Shown in pieces: positions 52,936 through 64,000 of a stretch of DNA of 64,000 nucleotides. Both the position numbers and the translations under genes were made by a program. Under the pieces are notes generated by a model. That model made no database searches. It saw only the letters and a list, made by a program, of their open reading frames with translations, and was not told the origin of the DNA. Origin of the DNA: Odiellus spinosus. Lineage: Eukaryota; Arthropoda; Arachnida; Opiliones; Phalangiidae. Each line of letters begins with the position of its first letter. Position 1 is the stretch's first letter. Location of the stretch: the NCBI GenBank assembly GCA_963920705.1, contig CAWUCO010000219.1:1-64000 (forward strand), read 5' to 3'.

Positions 52936-53585
52936 GGAAATTTTTCGATATCTACTTGGGAAATTTTTAATCTCTACTTGGGAAATTTTTGAATCTCTAC
53001 TTGAGAAAGTTTTGAATCTCTACTTGGGAAATTTTTGAATCTCTACTTAGGAAATTTTTGAATCGCTACTTGGGAAATTTTTGGATGTATACTTGTGAAA
53101 TTTTTGGATCTATACTTGGGAAATTTTTGGATCTATACTTGGGAAATTTTTGGATCTATTCATTGGAAATTTTTGGATCTATACTTGGAAAATTTTTCGA
53201 TCTATACTTGGGACATTTTTGAATCTATACTTGGGAAATTTTTCGATCTATACTTGGAAAATTTTTGAATCTATACTTGGGAAATTTTTGGACCTATACT
53301 TGGGAAATTTTTCGATCTATACTTGGGACATTTTTGAATCTATACTTGGGAAATTTTTGGATCCATACTTGGGAAATTTTTGGATCTATACTTGGGAAAT
53401 TTTTGGATCTATACTTGGGAAATTTTTGGATATATACTTGGGAAATTTTTGGATCTATTCTTGGGAAATTTTTCGATATCTACTTGGGAAATTTTTAATC
53501 TCTACTTGGGAAATTTTTGAATCTCTGCTTGAGAAAGTTTTGAATCTCTACTTGGGAAATTTTTGAATCTCTACTTAGGAAATTT

Positions 53586-56333
53586 TTGAATCGCTACTTG
53601 GGAAATTTTTGGATGTATACTTGTGAAATTTTTGGATCTATACTTGGGAAATTTTTGGATCTATACTTGGGAAATTTTTGGATCTATTCATTGGAAATTT
53701 TTGGATCTATACTTGGGAAATTTTTCGTACTATACTTGGAAAATTTTTCGATCTATACTTGGAAAATTTTTCGATCTATACTTGGGAAATTTTTGGATCT
53801 ATTCTTGGGAAATTTTTCGATCTATTCTTGGGAAATTTTTCGATCTATACTTGGGAAATTTTTGGATCTATACTTGGGAAATTTTTGGATGTATACTTGG
53901 GAAATTTTTGGATCTATACTTGGGAAATTTTTCGATCTATACTTGGGAAATTTTTCGATCTATACTTGGGAAATTTTTGAATCTATACTTGGGAAATTTT
54001 TGGACCTATACTTGGGAAATTTTTGGATCTATACTTGGGAAATTTTTGGATCTATACTTGGGAAATTTTTGGATCTAAACTTGGGAAATTTTTGGATATA
54101 TACTTGGGAAATTTTTGGATCTATACTTGGTTAATTTTTCGATCTCTACTTGGGAAATTTTTAATCTCTACTTGGGAAATTTTTGAATCTCTACTTGGGA
54201 AATTTTTGAATCTCTACTTGGGAAATTTTTGAATCTCTACTTGGGAAATTTTTGAATCGCTACTTGGGAAATTTTTGGATCTCTACTTGGGAAATTTTTA
54301 ATCTCTACTTGGGAAATTTTTGAATCTCTACTTGAGAAAGTTTTGAATCTCTACTTGGGAAATTTTTGAATCTCTACTTAGGAAATTTTTGAATCGCTAC
54401 TTGGGAAATTTTTGGATGTATACTTGTGAAATTTTTGGATCTATACTTGGGAAATTTTTGGATCTATACTTGGGAAATTTTTGGATCTATTCATTGGAAA
54501 TTTTTGGATCTATACTTGGGAAATTTTTCGTACTATACTTGGGAAATTTTTCGATCTATACTTGGGAAATTTTTGGATCTATACTTGGGAAATTTTTGGA
54601 TCTATTCATGGGAAATTTTTGGATCTATACTTGGGAAATTTTTGGATGTATACTTGGGAAATTTTTGGATCTATACTTGGGAAATTTTTCGATCTATACT
54701 TGGGAAATTTTTCGATCTATACTTGGGAAATTTTTGAATCTATACTTGGGAAAATTTTGGACCTATACTTGGAAAATTTTTGGATCTATACTTGGGAAAT
54801 TTTTGGATCTATACTTGTGAAATTTTTGGATCTATACTTGGGATATTTTTCGATCTATACTTGGGAAATTTTTGAATCTATACTTGGGAAATTTTTGGAC
54901 CTATACTTGGGAAATTTTTGGATCTATACTTGGGAAATTTTTGGATATATACTTGGGAAATTTTTCGATCTATACTTGGGAAATTTTTGGATCTATACTT
55001 GGGAAATTTTTCGATCTATGCTTGGGAAATTTTTGGATCCATACTTGGGAAATTTTTGGATGTATACTTGTGAAATTTTTGGATCTATACTTGGGAAATT
55101 TTTGGATCTATACTTGGGAAATTTTTGGATCTATTCATGGGAAAGTTTTGGATCTATACTTGGGAAATTTTTCGTACTATACTTGGAAAATTTTTCGATC
55201 TATACTTGGGAAATTTTTCGATCTATACTTGGGAAATTTTTAATCTCTACTTGGGAAATTTTTGAATCTCTACTTGAGAAAGTTTTGAATCTCTACTTGG
55301 GAAATTTTTGAATCTCTACTTAGGAAATTTTTGAATCGCTACTTGGGAAATTTTTGGATGTATACTTGTGAAATTTTTGGATCTATACTTGGGAAATTTT
55401 TGGATCTATACTTGGGAAATTTTTGGATCTATTCATTGGAAATTTTTGGATCTATACTTGGGAAATTTTTCGTACTATACTTGGAAAATTTTTCGATCTA
55501 TACTTGGGAAATTTTTGGATCTATACTTGGGAAATTTTTGGATCTCTACTTGGGAAATTTTTAATCTCTACTTGGGAAATTTTTGAATCTCTACTTGAGA
55601 AAGTTTTGAATCTCTACTTGGGAAATTTTTGAATCTCTACTTAGGAAATTTTTGAATCGCTACTTGGGAAATTTTTGGATGTATACTTGTGAAATTTTTG
55701 GATCTATACTTGGGAAATTTTTGGATCTATACTTGGGAAATTTTTGGATCTATTCATTGGAAATTTTTGGATCTATACTTGGGAAATTTTTCGTACTATA
55801 CTTGGAAAATTTTTCGATCTATACTTGGGAAATTTTTGGATCTATACTTGGGAAATTTTTGGATCTATTCATAGGAAATTTTTGGATCTATACTTGGGAA
55901 ATTTTTCGTACTATACTTGGAAAATTTTTCGATCTATACTTGGGAAATTTTTCGATCTATACTTGGGAAATTTTTCGATCTATTCTTGGGAAATTTTTCG
56001 ATCTATACTTGGGAAATTTTTGGATCTATACTTGGGAAATTTTTGGATGTATACTTGGGAAATTTTTGGATCTATACTTGGGAAATTTTTCGATCTATAC
56101 TTGGGAAATTTTTCGATCTATACTTGGGAAATTTTTGAATCTATACTTGGGAAATTTTTGGACCTATACTTGGGAAATTTTTCGATCTATACTTGGGACA
56201 TTTTTGAATCTATACTTGGGAAATTTTTGGATCCATACTTGGGAAATTTTTGGATCTATACTTGGGAAATTTTTGGATCTATACTTGGGAAATTTTTGGA
56301 TATATACTTGGGAAATTTTTGGATCTATTCTTG
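53586..56333. repeat. ~2.75-kb segmental duplication at ~3.5-kb offset, copy b
   Basis: This is the partner of 50050-52935, with the same order of block starts (53586, 54389, 55331, 55652). Small differences include cgatctc at 54140 where copy a has ggatctc. After about 56330 copy b continues into units typical of the right-hand zone. Confidence 0.85.
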
Positions 56334-59300
56334 GGAAATTTTTCGATCTATACTTGGGAAATTTTTGGATCTATGCTTGGGAAATTTTTCGATCTATACT
56401 TGGGAAATATTTGGATCTATACTTGGGAAATTTTTGGATCTATACTTGGGAAATTTTTGGATCTCTACTTGGGAAATTTTTAATCTCTACTTGGGAAATT
56501 TTTGAATCTCTAGTTGGGAAATTTTTGAATCTCTACTTGGGAAATTTTTGAATCTCTACTTGGGAAATTTTTAATCTCTACTTGGGAAATTTTTGAATCT
56601 CTACTTGGGAAATTTTTGAATCTCTACTTGGGAAATTTTTGAATCTCTACTTGGGAAATTTTTGAATCGCTACTTTAGAAATTTTTGAATCTCTACTTGG
56701 GAAATTTTTGATTCTCTACTTGGGAAATTTTTGAATCTCTACTTGGGAAATTTTTGAATCTCTACTTGGGAAATTTCTGGATGTATACTTGGGAAATTTT
56801 TGGATCTATACTTGGGAAATTTTTGGATCTATACTTGGGAAATTTTTGGATCTCTACTTGGGAAATTTTTGATTCTCTACTTGGGAAATTTTTGAATCTC
56901 TACTTGGGAAATTTTTGAATCTCTACTTGGGAAATTTTTGGATCTATACATGGGAAATTTTTCGATCTATACTTGGAAAATTTTTCGATCTATACTTGGG
57001 ACATTTTTGAATCTATACTTGGGAAATTTTTGGATCCATACTTGGGAAATTTTTGGATCTATACTTGGGAAATTTTTGGATCTATACTTGGGAAATTTTT
57101 GGATATATACTTGGGAAATTTTTCGATCTATACTTGGGAAATTTTTGGATCTATACTTGGGAAATTTCTCGATCTATACTTGGGAAATATTTGGATCTAT
57201 ACTTGGGAAATTTTTGGATCTATACTTGGGAAATTTTTGGATCTCTACTTGGGAAATTTTTAATCTCTACTTGGGAAATTTTTGAATCTCTAGTTGGGAA
57301 ATTTTTGAATCTCTACTTGGGAAATTTTTAATCTCTACTTGGGAAATTTTTGAATCTCTAGTTGGGAAATTTTTGAATCTCTACTTGGGAAATTTTTGAA
57401 TCTCTACTTGGGAAATTTTTGAATCGCTACTTGGGAAATTTTTGAATCTCTACTTGGGAAATTTTTGATTCTCTACTTGGGAAATTTTTGAATCTCTACT
57501 TGGGAAATTTTTGAATCTCTACTTGGGAAATTTTTGGATCTATACTTGGGAAATTTTTCGATCTATACTTGGAAAATTTTTCGATCTATACTAGGGACAT
57601 TTTTGAATCTATACTTGTAAAATTTTCGGATCCATACTTGGGAAATTTTTGGATCTATTCTTGGGAAATTTTTCGATCTATACTTGGGAAATTTTTGGAT
57701 CTATACTTGGGAAATTTTTGGATGTATACTTGGGAAATTTTTGGATCTATACTTGGGAAATTTTTGGATCTATACTTGGGAAATTTTTGGATCTATACTT
57801 GGGAAATATTTCGTACTATACTTGGGAAATTTTTCGATCTATAATTGGGAAATTTTTGGATGTATACTTGGGAAATTTTTGGATCTATACTTGGGAAATT
57901 TTTGGATCTATACTTGGGAAATTTTTGGATCTCTACTTGGGAAATTTTTGATTCTCTACTTGGGAAATTTTTGAATCTCTACTTGGGAAATTTTTGAATC
58001 TCTACTTGGGAAATTTTTGGATCTATACTTGGGAAATTTTTCGATCTATACTTGGAAAATTTTTCGATCTATACTTGGGACATTTTTGAATCTATACTTG
58101 GGAAATTTTTGGATCCTTACTTGGGAAATTTTTGGATCTATACTTGGGAAATTTTTGGATCTATACTTGGGAAATTTTTGGATATATACTTGGGAAATTT
58201 TTGGATCCATACTTGGGAAATTTTTGGATCTATACTTGGGAAATTTTTGGATCTATACTTGGGAAATTTTTGGATATATACTTGGGAAATTTTTCGATCT
58301 ATACTTGGGAAATTTTTGGATCTATACTTGGGAAATTTCTCGATCTATACTTGGGAAATATTTGGATCTATACTTGGGAAATTTTTGGATCTATACTTGG
58401 GAAATTTTTGGATCTCTACTTGTGAAATTTTTAATCTCTACTTGGGAAATTTTTGAATCTCTAGTTGGGAAATTTTTGAATCTCTACTTGGGAAATTTTT
58501 GAATCTCTACTTGGGAAATTTTTGAATCGCTACTTGGGAAATTTTTGAATCTCTACTTGGGAAATTTTTGATTCTCTACTTGGGAAATTTTTGAATCTCT
58601 ACTTGGGAAATTTTTGAATCTCTACTTGGGAAATTTTTGGATCTATACTTGGGAAATTTTTCGATCTATACTTGGAAAATTTTTCGATCTATACTAGGGA
58701 CATTTTTGAATCTATACTTGTAAAATTTTCGGATCCATACTTGGGAAATTTTTGGATCTATACTTGGGAAATTTTTCGATCTATACTTGGGAAATTTTTG
58801 AATCTATACTTGGGAAATTTTTGGACCTATACTTGGGAAATTTTTCGATCTATACTTGGAAAATTTTTCGATCTATACTTGGGACATATTTGAATCTATA
58901 CTTGGGAAATTTTTGGATCCATACTTGGGAAATTTTTGGATCTATACTTGGGAAATTTTTGGATCTATACTTGGGAAATTTTTGGATATATACTTGGGAA
59001 ATTTTTGGATCTATTCTTGGGAAATTTTTCGATCTATACTTGGGAAATTTTTGGATCTATGCTTGGGAAATTTTTGGATCTCTACTTGGGAAATTTTTAA
59101 TCTCTACTTGGGAAATTTTTGAATCTCTAGTTGGGAAATTTTTGAATCTCTACTTGGGAAATTTTTGAATCTCTACTTGGGAAATTTTTAATCTCTACTT
59201 GGGAAATTTTTGAATCTCTACTTGGGAAATTTTTGAATCTCTACTTGGGAAATTTTTGAATCTCTACTTGGGAAATTTTTGAATCGCTACTTTAGAAATT

Positions 59301-60163
59301 TTTGAATCTCTACTTGGGAAATTTTTGATTCTCTACTTGGGAAATTTTTGAATCTCTACTTGGGAAATTTTTGAATCTCTACTTGGGAAATTTCTGGATG
59401 TATACTTGGGAAATTTTTGGATCTATACTTGGGAAATTTTTGGATCTATACTTGGGAAATTTTTGGATCTCTACTTGGGAAATTTTTGATTCTCTACTTG
59501 GGAAATTTTTGAATCTCTACTTGGGAAATTTTTGAATCTCTACTTGGGAAATTTTTGGATCTATACTTGGGAAATTTTTCGATCTATACTTGGAAAATTT
59601 TTCGATCTATACTTGGGACATTTTTGAATCTATACTTGGGAAATTTTTGGATCCATACTTGGGAAATTTTTGGATCTATACTTGGGAAATTTTTGGATCT
59701 ATACTTGGGAAATTTTTGGATATATACTTGGGAAATTTTTCGATCTATACTTGGGAAATTTTTGGATCTATACTTGGGAAATTTCTCGATCTATACTTGG
59801 GAAATATTTGGATCTATACTTGGGAAATTTTTGGATCTATACTTGGGAAATTTTTGGATCGCTACTTTAGAAATTTTTGAATCTCTACTTGGGAAATTTT
59901 TGATTCTCTACTTGGGAAATTTTTAATCTCTACTTGGGAAATTTTTGAATCTCTAGTTGGGAAATTTTTGAATCTCTACTTGGGAAATTTTTGAATCTCT
60001 ACTTGGGAAATTTTTGAATCGCTACTTGGGAAATTTTTGAATCTCTACTTGGGAAATTTTTGATTCTCTACTTGGGAAATTTTTGAATCTCTACTTGGGA
60101 AATTTTTGAATCTCTACTTGGGAAATTTTTGGATCTATACTTGGGAAATTTTTCGATCTATAC

Positions 60164-62040
60164 TTGGAAAATTTTTCGATCTATACTAGGGACATTTTTG
60201 AATCTATACTTGTAAAATTTTCGGATCCATACTTGGGAAATTTTTGGATCTATACTTGGGAAATTTTTGGATCTATACTTGGGAAATTTTTGGATCTATA
60301 CTTGGGAAATTTTTGGATGTATACTTGGGAAATTTTTGGATCTATACTTGGGAAATTTTTGGATCTATACTTGGGAAATTTTTGGATCTATACTTGGGAA
60401 ATATTTCGTACTATACTTGGGAAATTTTTCGATCTATAATTGGGAAATTTTTGGATGTATACTTGGGAAATTTTTGGATCTATACTTGGGAAATTTTTGG
60501 ATCTATACTTGGGAAATTTTTGGATCTCTACTTGGGAAATTTTTGATTCTCTACTTGGGAAATTTTTGAATCTCTATTTGGGAAATTTTTGAATCTCTAC
60601 TTGGGAAATTTTTGGATCTATACTTGGGAAATTTTTCGATCTATACTTGGAAAATTTTTCGATCTATACTTGGGACATTTTTGAATCTATACTTGGGAAA
60701 TTTTTGGATCCATACTTGGGAAATTTTTGGATCTATACTTGGGAAATTTTTGGATCTATACTTGGGAAATTTTTGGATATATACTTGGGAAATTTTTGGA
60801 TCTATTCTTGGGAAATTTTTGGATCTATACTTGGGAAATTTTTGGATCTCTACTTGGGAAATTTTTAATCTCTACTTGGGAAATTTTTGAATCTCTAGTT
60901 GGGAAATTTTTGAATCTCTACTTGGGAAATTTTTGAATCTCTACTTGGGAAATTTTTGAATCGCTACTTGGGAAATTTTTGAATCTCTACTTGGGAAATT
61001 TTTGATTCTCTACTTGGGAAATTTTTGAATCTCTACTTGGGAAATTTTTGAATCTCTACTTGGGAAATTTTTGGATCTATACTTGGGAAATTTTTCGATC
61101 TATACTTGGAAAATTTTTCGATCTATACTAGGGACATTTTTGAATCTATACTTGTAAAATTTTCGGATCCATACTTGGGAAATTTTTGGATCTATACTTG
61201 GGAAATTTTTGGATCTATACTTGGGAAATTTTTGGATCTATACTTGGGAAATTTTTGGATGTATACTTGGGAAATTTTTGGATCTATACTTGGGAAATTT
61301 TTGGATCTATACTTGGGAAATTTTTGGATCTATACTTGGGAAATTTTTCGTACTATACTTGGGAAATTTTTCGATCTATAATTGGGAAATTTTTGGATGT
61401 ATACTTGGGAAATTTTTGGATCTATACTTGGGAAATTTTTGGATCTATACTTGGGAAATTTTTGGATCTCTACTTGGGAAATTTTTGATTCTCTACTTGG
61501 GAAATTTTTGAATCTCTACTTGGGAAATTTTTGAATCTCTACTTGGGAAATTTTTGGATCTATACTTGGGAAATTTTTCGATCTATACTTGGAAAATTTT
61601 TCGATCTATACTTGGGACATTTTTGAATCTATACTTGGGAAATTTTTGGATCCATACTTGGGAAATTTTTGGATCTATACTTGGGAAATTTTTGGATCTA
61701 TACTTGGGAAATTTTTGGATATATACTTGGGACATTTTTGGATCTATTCTTGGGAAATTTTTCGATTTATACTTGGGAAATTTTTGGATCTATGCTTGGG
61801 AAATTTTTCGATCTATACTTGGGAAATATTTGGATCTATACTTGGGAAATTTTTGGATCTATACTTGGGAAATTTTTGGATCTCTACTTGGGAAATTTTT
61901 AATCTCTACTTGGGAAATTTTTGAATCTCTACTTGGGAAATTTTTGAATCGCTACTTGGGAAATTTTTGAATCTCTACTTGGGAAATTTTTGATTCTCTA
62001 CTTGGAAAATTTTTGAATCTCTACTTGGGAAATTTTTGAA
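60164..62040. repeat. 942-bp tandem duplication
   Basis: Copies start near 60164 and 61106 and agree unit by unit through 60647/61589. The period is 41 units less one base. One difference is gggaaatatttcgtacta near 60400 versus gggaaatttttcgtacta near 61345. The second copy is extended near 61740 by units (gattta, ggatctatgc) resembling those at 56340-56400. Confidence 0.82.
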
Positions 62041-62439
62041 TCTCTACTTGGGAAATTTCTGGATGTATACTTGGGAAATTTTTGGATCTATACTTGGGAA
62101 ATTTTTGGATCTGTACTTGGGAAAATTTTGATTCTCTACTTGGGAAATTTTTGAATCTCTACTTGGGAAATTTTTGAATCTCTACTTGGGAAATTTTTGG
62201 ATCTATACTTGGGAAATTTTTCGATCTATACTTGTAAAATTTTTCGATCTATACTAGGAACATTTTTGAATCTATACTTGGGAAATTTTCGGATCCATAC
62301 TTGGGAAATTTTTGGATCTATACTTGGGAAATTTTTGGATCTATACTTGGGAAATTTTTGGATCTATACTTGGGAAATTTTTGGATGTATACTTGGGAAA
62401 TTTTTGGATCTATACTTGGGAAATTTTTGGATCTATACT

Positions 62440-64000
62440 AGGGACATTTTTGAATCTATACTTGGGAAATTTTCGGATCCATACTTGGGAAATTTTTGGA
62501 TCTATACTTGGGAAATTTTTGGATCTATACTTGGGAAATTTTTGGATCTATACTTGGGAAATTTTTGGATGTATACTTGGGAAATTTTTGGATCTATACT
62601 TGGGAAATTTTTGATTCTCTACTTGGGAAATTTTTGATTCTCTACTTGGGAAATTTTTGAATCTCTACTTGGGAAATTTTTGAATCTCTACTTGGGAAAT
62701 TTTTGATTCTCTACTTGGGAAATTTTTAATCTCTACTTGGGAAATTTTTGAATCTCTAGTTGGGAAATTTTTGAATCTCTACTTGGGAAATTTTTGAATC
62801 TCTACTTGGGAAATTTTTGAATCGCTACTTGGGAAATTTTTGAATCTCTACTTGGGAAATTTTTGATTCTCTACTTGGGAAATTTTTGAATCTCTACTTG
62901 GGAAATTTTTGAATCTCTACTTGGGAAATTTTTGGATCTATACTTGGGAAATTTTTCGATCTATACTTGGAAAATTTTTCGATCTATACTAGGGACATTT
63001 TTGAATCTATACTTGTAAAATTTTCGGATCCATACTTGGGAAATTTTTGGATCTATACTTGGGAAATTTTTGGATCTATACTTGGGAAATTTTTGGATCT
63101 ATACTTGGGAAATTTTTGGATGTATACTTGGGAAATTTTTGGATCTATACTTGGGAAATTTTTGGATCTATACTTGGGAAATTTTTGGATCTATACTTGG
63201 GAAATATTTCGTACTATACTTGGGAAATTTTTCGATCTATAATTGGGAAATTTTTGGATGTATACTTGGGAAATTTTTGGATCTATACTTGGGAAATTTT
63301 TGGATCTATACTTGGGAAATTTTTGGATCTCTACTTGGGAAATTTTTGATTCTCTACTTGGGAAATTTTTGAATCTCTACTTGGGAAATTTTTGAATCTC
63401 TACTTGGGAAATTTTTGGATCTATACTTGGGAAATTTTTCGATCTATACTTGGAAAATTTTTCGATCTATACTTGGGACATTTTTGGATCTATACTTGGG
63501 AAATTTTTGGATCTATACTAGGGACATTTTTGAATCTATACTTGGGAAATTTTCGGATCCATACTTGGGAAATTTTTGGATCTATACTTGGGAAATTTTT
63601 GGATCTATACTTGGGAAATTTTTGGATCTATACTTGGGAAATTTTTGGATGTATACTTGGGAAATTTTTGGATCTATACTTGGGAAATTTTTGATTCTCT
63701 ACTTGGGAAATTTTTGATTCTCTACTTGGGAAATTTTTGAATCTCTACTTGGGAAATTTTTGAATCTCTACTTGGGAAATTTTTGATTCTCTACTTGGGA
63801 AATTTTTAATCTCTACTTGGGAAATTTTTGAATCTCTAGTTGGGAAATTTTTGAATCTCTACTTGGGAAATTTTTGAATCTCTACTTGGGAAATTTTTGA
63901 ATCGCTACTTGGGAAATTTTTGAATCTCTACTTGGGAAATTTTTGATTCTCTACTTGGGAAATTTTTGAATCTCTACTTGGGAAATTTTTGAATCTCTAC
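62440..64000. repeat. 1080-bp repeat running off the window
   Basis: The stretch from about 62440 to 62920 recurs at about 63520-64000 with an offset of 1080 bp. The tagttggg unit at 62757 and 63837 and the two adjacent gattctc units at 62613 and 63693 fall at the same spacing. The copy is still continuing at the window end. Confidence 0.82.

Larger units (their letters stand above)
44424..56510. repeat. Satellite 2 zone built on a gaatcgc/ggatgta start block
   Basis: Here the array is made of blocks that open with the same series: tacttgagaaagttttgaatctc, tacttaggaaattttt, gaatcgc, ggatgta, tacttgtgaaattttt, ggatcta twice and ttcattggaaa. Such starts occur near 44424, 46308, 47319, 48077, 48880, 50050, 50853, 51910, 52254, 53060, 53586, 54389, 55331 and 55652. 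Spacing ranges from about 320 to 1880 bp, so blocks share their left end but vary in length. The 803-bp spacing recurs three times (48077, 50050, 53586). Isolated copies of this start also occur at 8207, 21873, 23775, 27537, 30360, 33321, 35203, 37313 and 40573. Confidence 0.82.
5580..64000. repeat. Satellite 2: 23-bp tandem array with higher-order structure
   Basis: Roughly 2,500 units stand in one orientation and run off the right end of the window. The core tacttgggaaattttt (16 nt) is nearly constant, and a 7-nt tail varies. Frequent tails are ggatcta, cgatcta, gaatctc, gaatcgc, gattctc, gaatcta, cgtacta, ggatgta, ggatata, ggaccta and ggatctc. A common 22-bp unit lacks one base (aatttttaatctc). 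Core variants include tacttgtaaaa, tacttggaaaa, tacttgtgaaa, ttcttggg, ttcatggg, tacttgagaaag and tagttggg. The most frequent unit is about 30% G+C. Most tails carry GATC, the cgtacta tail carries GTAC, and ggatcca gives scattered BamHI sites. I see no transposon, gene, inversion or unique spacer. The array is homogenised in blocks described in the entries that follow. Confidence 0.98.
56510..64000. repeat. Satellite 2 right-hand zone (gggacattttt and tagttggg variants)
   Basis: This zone is marked by units that are rare or absent to the left: tactagggacattttt, tacttgggacattttt, gaaattttcggatcca and gaatctctagttggg. A characteristic sequence of units (tacttggaaaa, cgatcta, tactagggac, gaatcta, tacttgtaaaattttcggatcca) starts near 57569, 58672, 60164, 61106 and 62967. 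The array shows no sign of ending at 64000. Confidence 0.8.

Noticed and set aside
5580-64000. CRISPR-like pattern of constant core and variable tail
   Set aside because: Repeats are directly adjacent with a 23-bp period. The tails are 7 nt and drawn from a small recurring set, and there are no cas genes.
1-64000. CENP-B box
   Set aside because: I searched both unit types by eye for the TTCG...A..CGGG pattern and found no match. Centromere identity can be neither supported nor excluded.
1-64000. Common origin of satellites 1 and 2
   Set aside because: Both have A/T tracts, but I could not align the 28-bp and 23-bp units beyond those tracts on either strand. A formal alignment with shuffled controls would be needed to claim relatedness.
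1-64000. tRNA, rRNA or other RNA genes
   Set aside because: The sequence is low-complexity tandem repeat throughout, with no cloverleaf, box A/B pair or rRNA-like segment.
5580-64000. Coding minisatellite inside a larger gene
   Set aside because: The period is not a multiple of three, one-base-short units occur throughout, and stops interrupt every frame at the gaatctc blocks.
1-64000. Transposon ends or target-site duplications at zone boundaries
   Set aside because: Zone boundaries are gradual changes in unit variants, with no terminal repeats or foreign sequence.

Overview
The window is entirely tandem-repeat DNA. I find no protein-coding gene, RNA gene, promoter, transposable element or unique sequence in 64 kb. 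It looks like eukaryotic constitutive heterochromatin (pericentromeric, centromeric, subtelomeric or B-chromosome-like), read out of a long-read assembly. Nothing in the sequence identifies the species, and I do not recognise either repeat as a named family.

Two unrelated satellites meet once. Satellite 1 (1-5579) is an A-rich array (about 27% G+C in its consensus) of 194-bp monomers in one orientation. Each monomer is a heptamer of diverged 27-28-bp subrepeats. Monomers are arranged in a higher-order repeat: a nine-monomer (1746 bp) period, then a six-monomer (1165 bp) period. Satellite 2 (5580-64000 and beyond) is a 23-bp repeat, about 2,500 units in one orientation. It has a near-constant 16-nt core (tacttgggaaattttt) and a 7-nt tail that takes a limited set of states (ggatcta, cgatcta, cgtacta, gaatctc, gaatcgc, gattctc, ggatgta, ggatata, ggaccta and others). 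The junction at 5577-5579 shares the three bases CTA and falls at a subrepeat boundary of satellite 1.

Satellite 2 is built by layered segmental duplication. Clear examples are tandem copies with periods of 479, 620, 665, 942, 1031, 1307 and 1902 bp, and longer-range copies at offsets of about 3.35, 3.54, 4.84, 5.6-5.76, 8.49 and 9.9 kb. Several breakpoints can be placed within 2-10 bp. They lie in the shared core of the 23-mer, as expected for unequal exchange or replication slippage. Rare unit variants (20-, 21-, 22- and 24-bp units) act as heritable tags and give a relative order for some duplications. Local variant composition divides the array into about four zones: 5.6-27 kb, 27-44 kb, 44-56.5 kb and 56.5-64 kb.

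Many forward open frames of 60-345 codons exist, but they are by-products of the repeat. The common 23-mer has no stop in any forward frame, and 23 is not a multiple of 3, so every frame reads the same rotating 23-residue peptide. These should not be annotated as genes.
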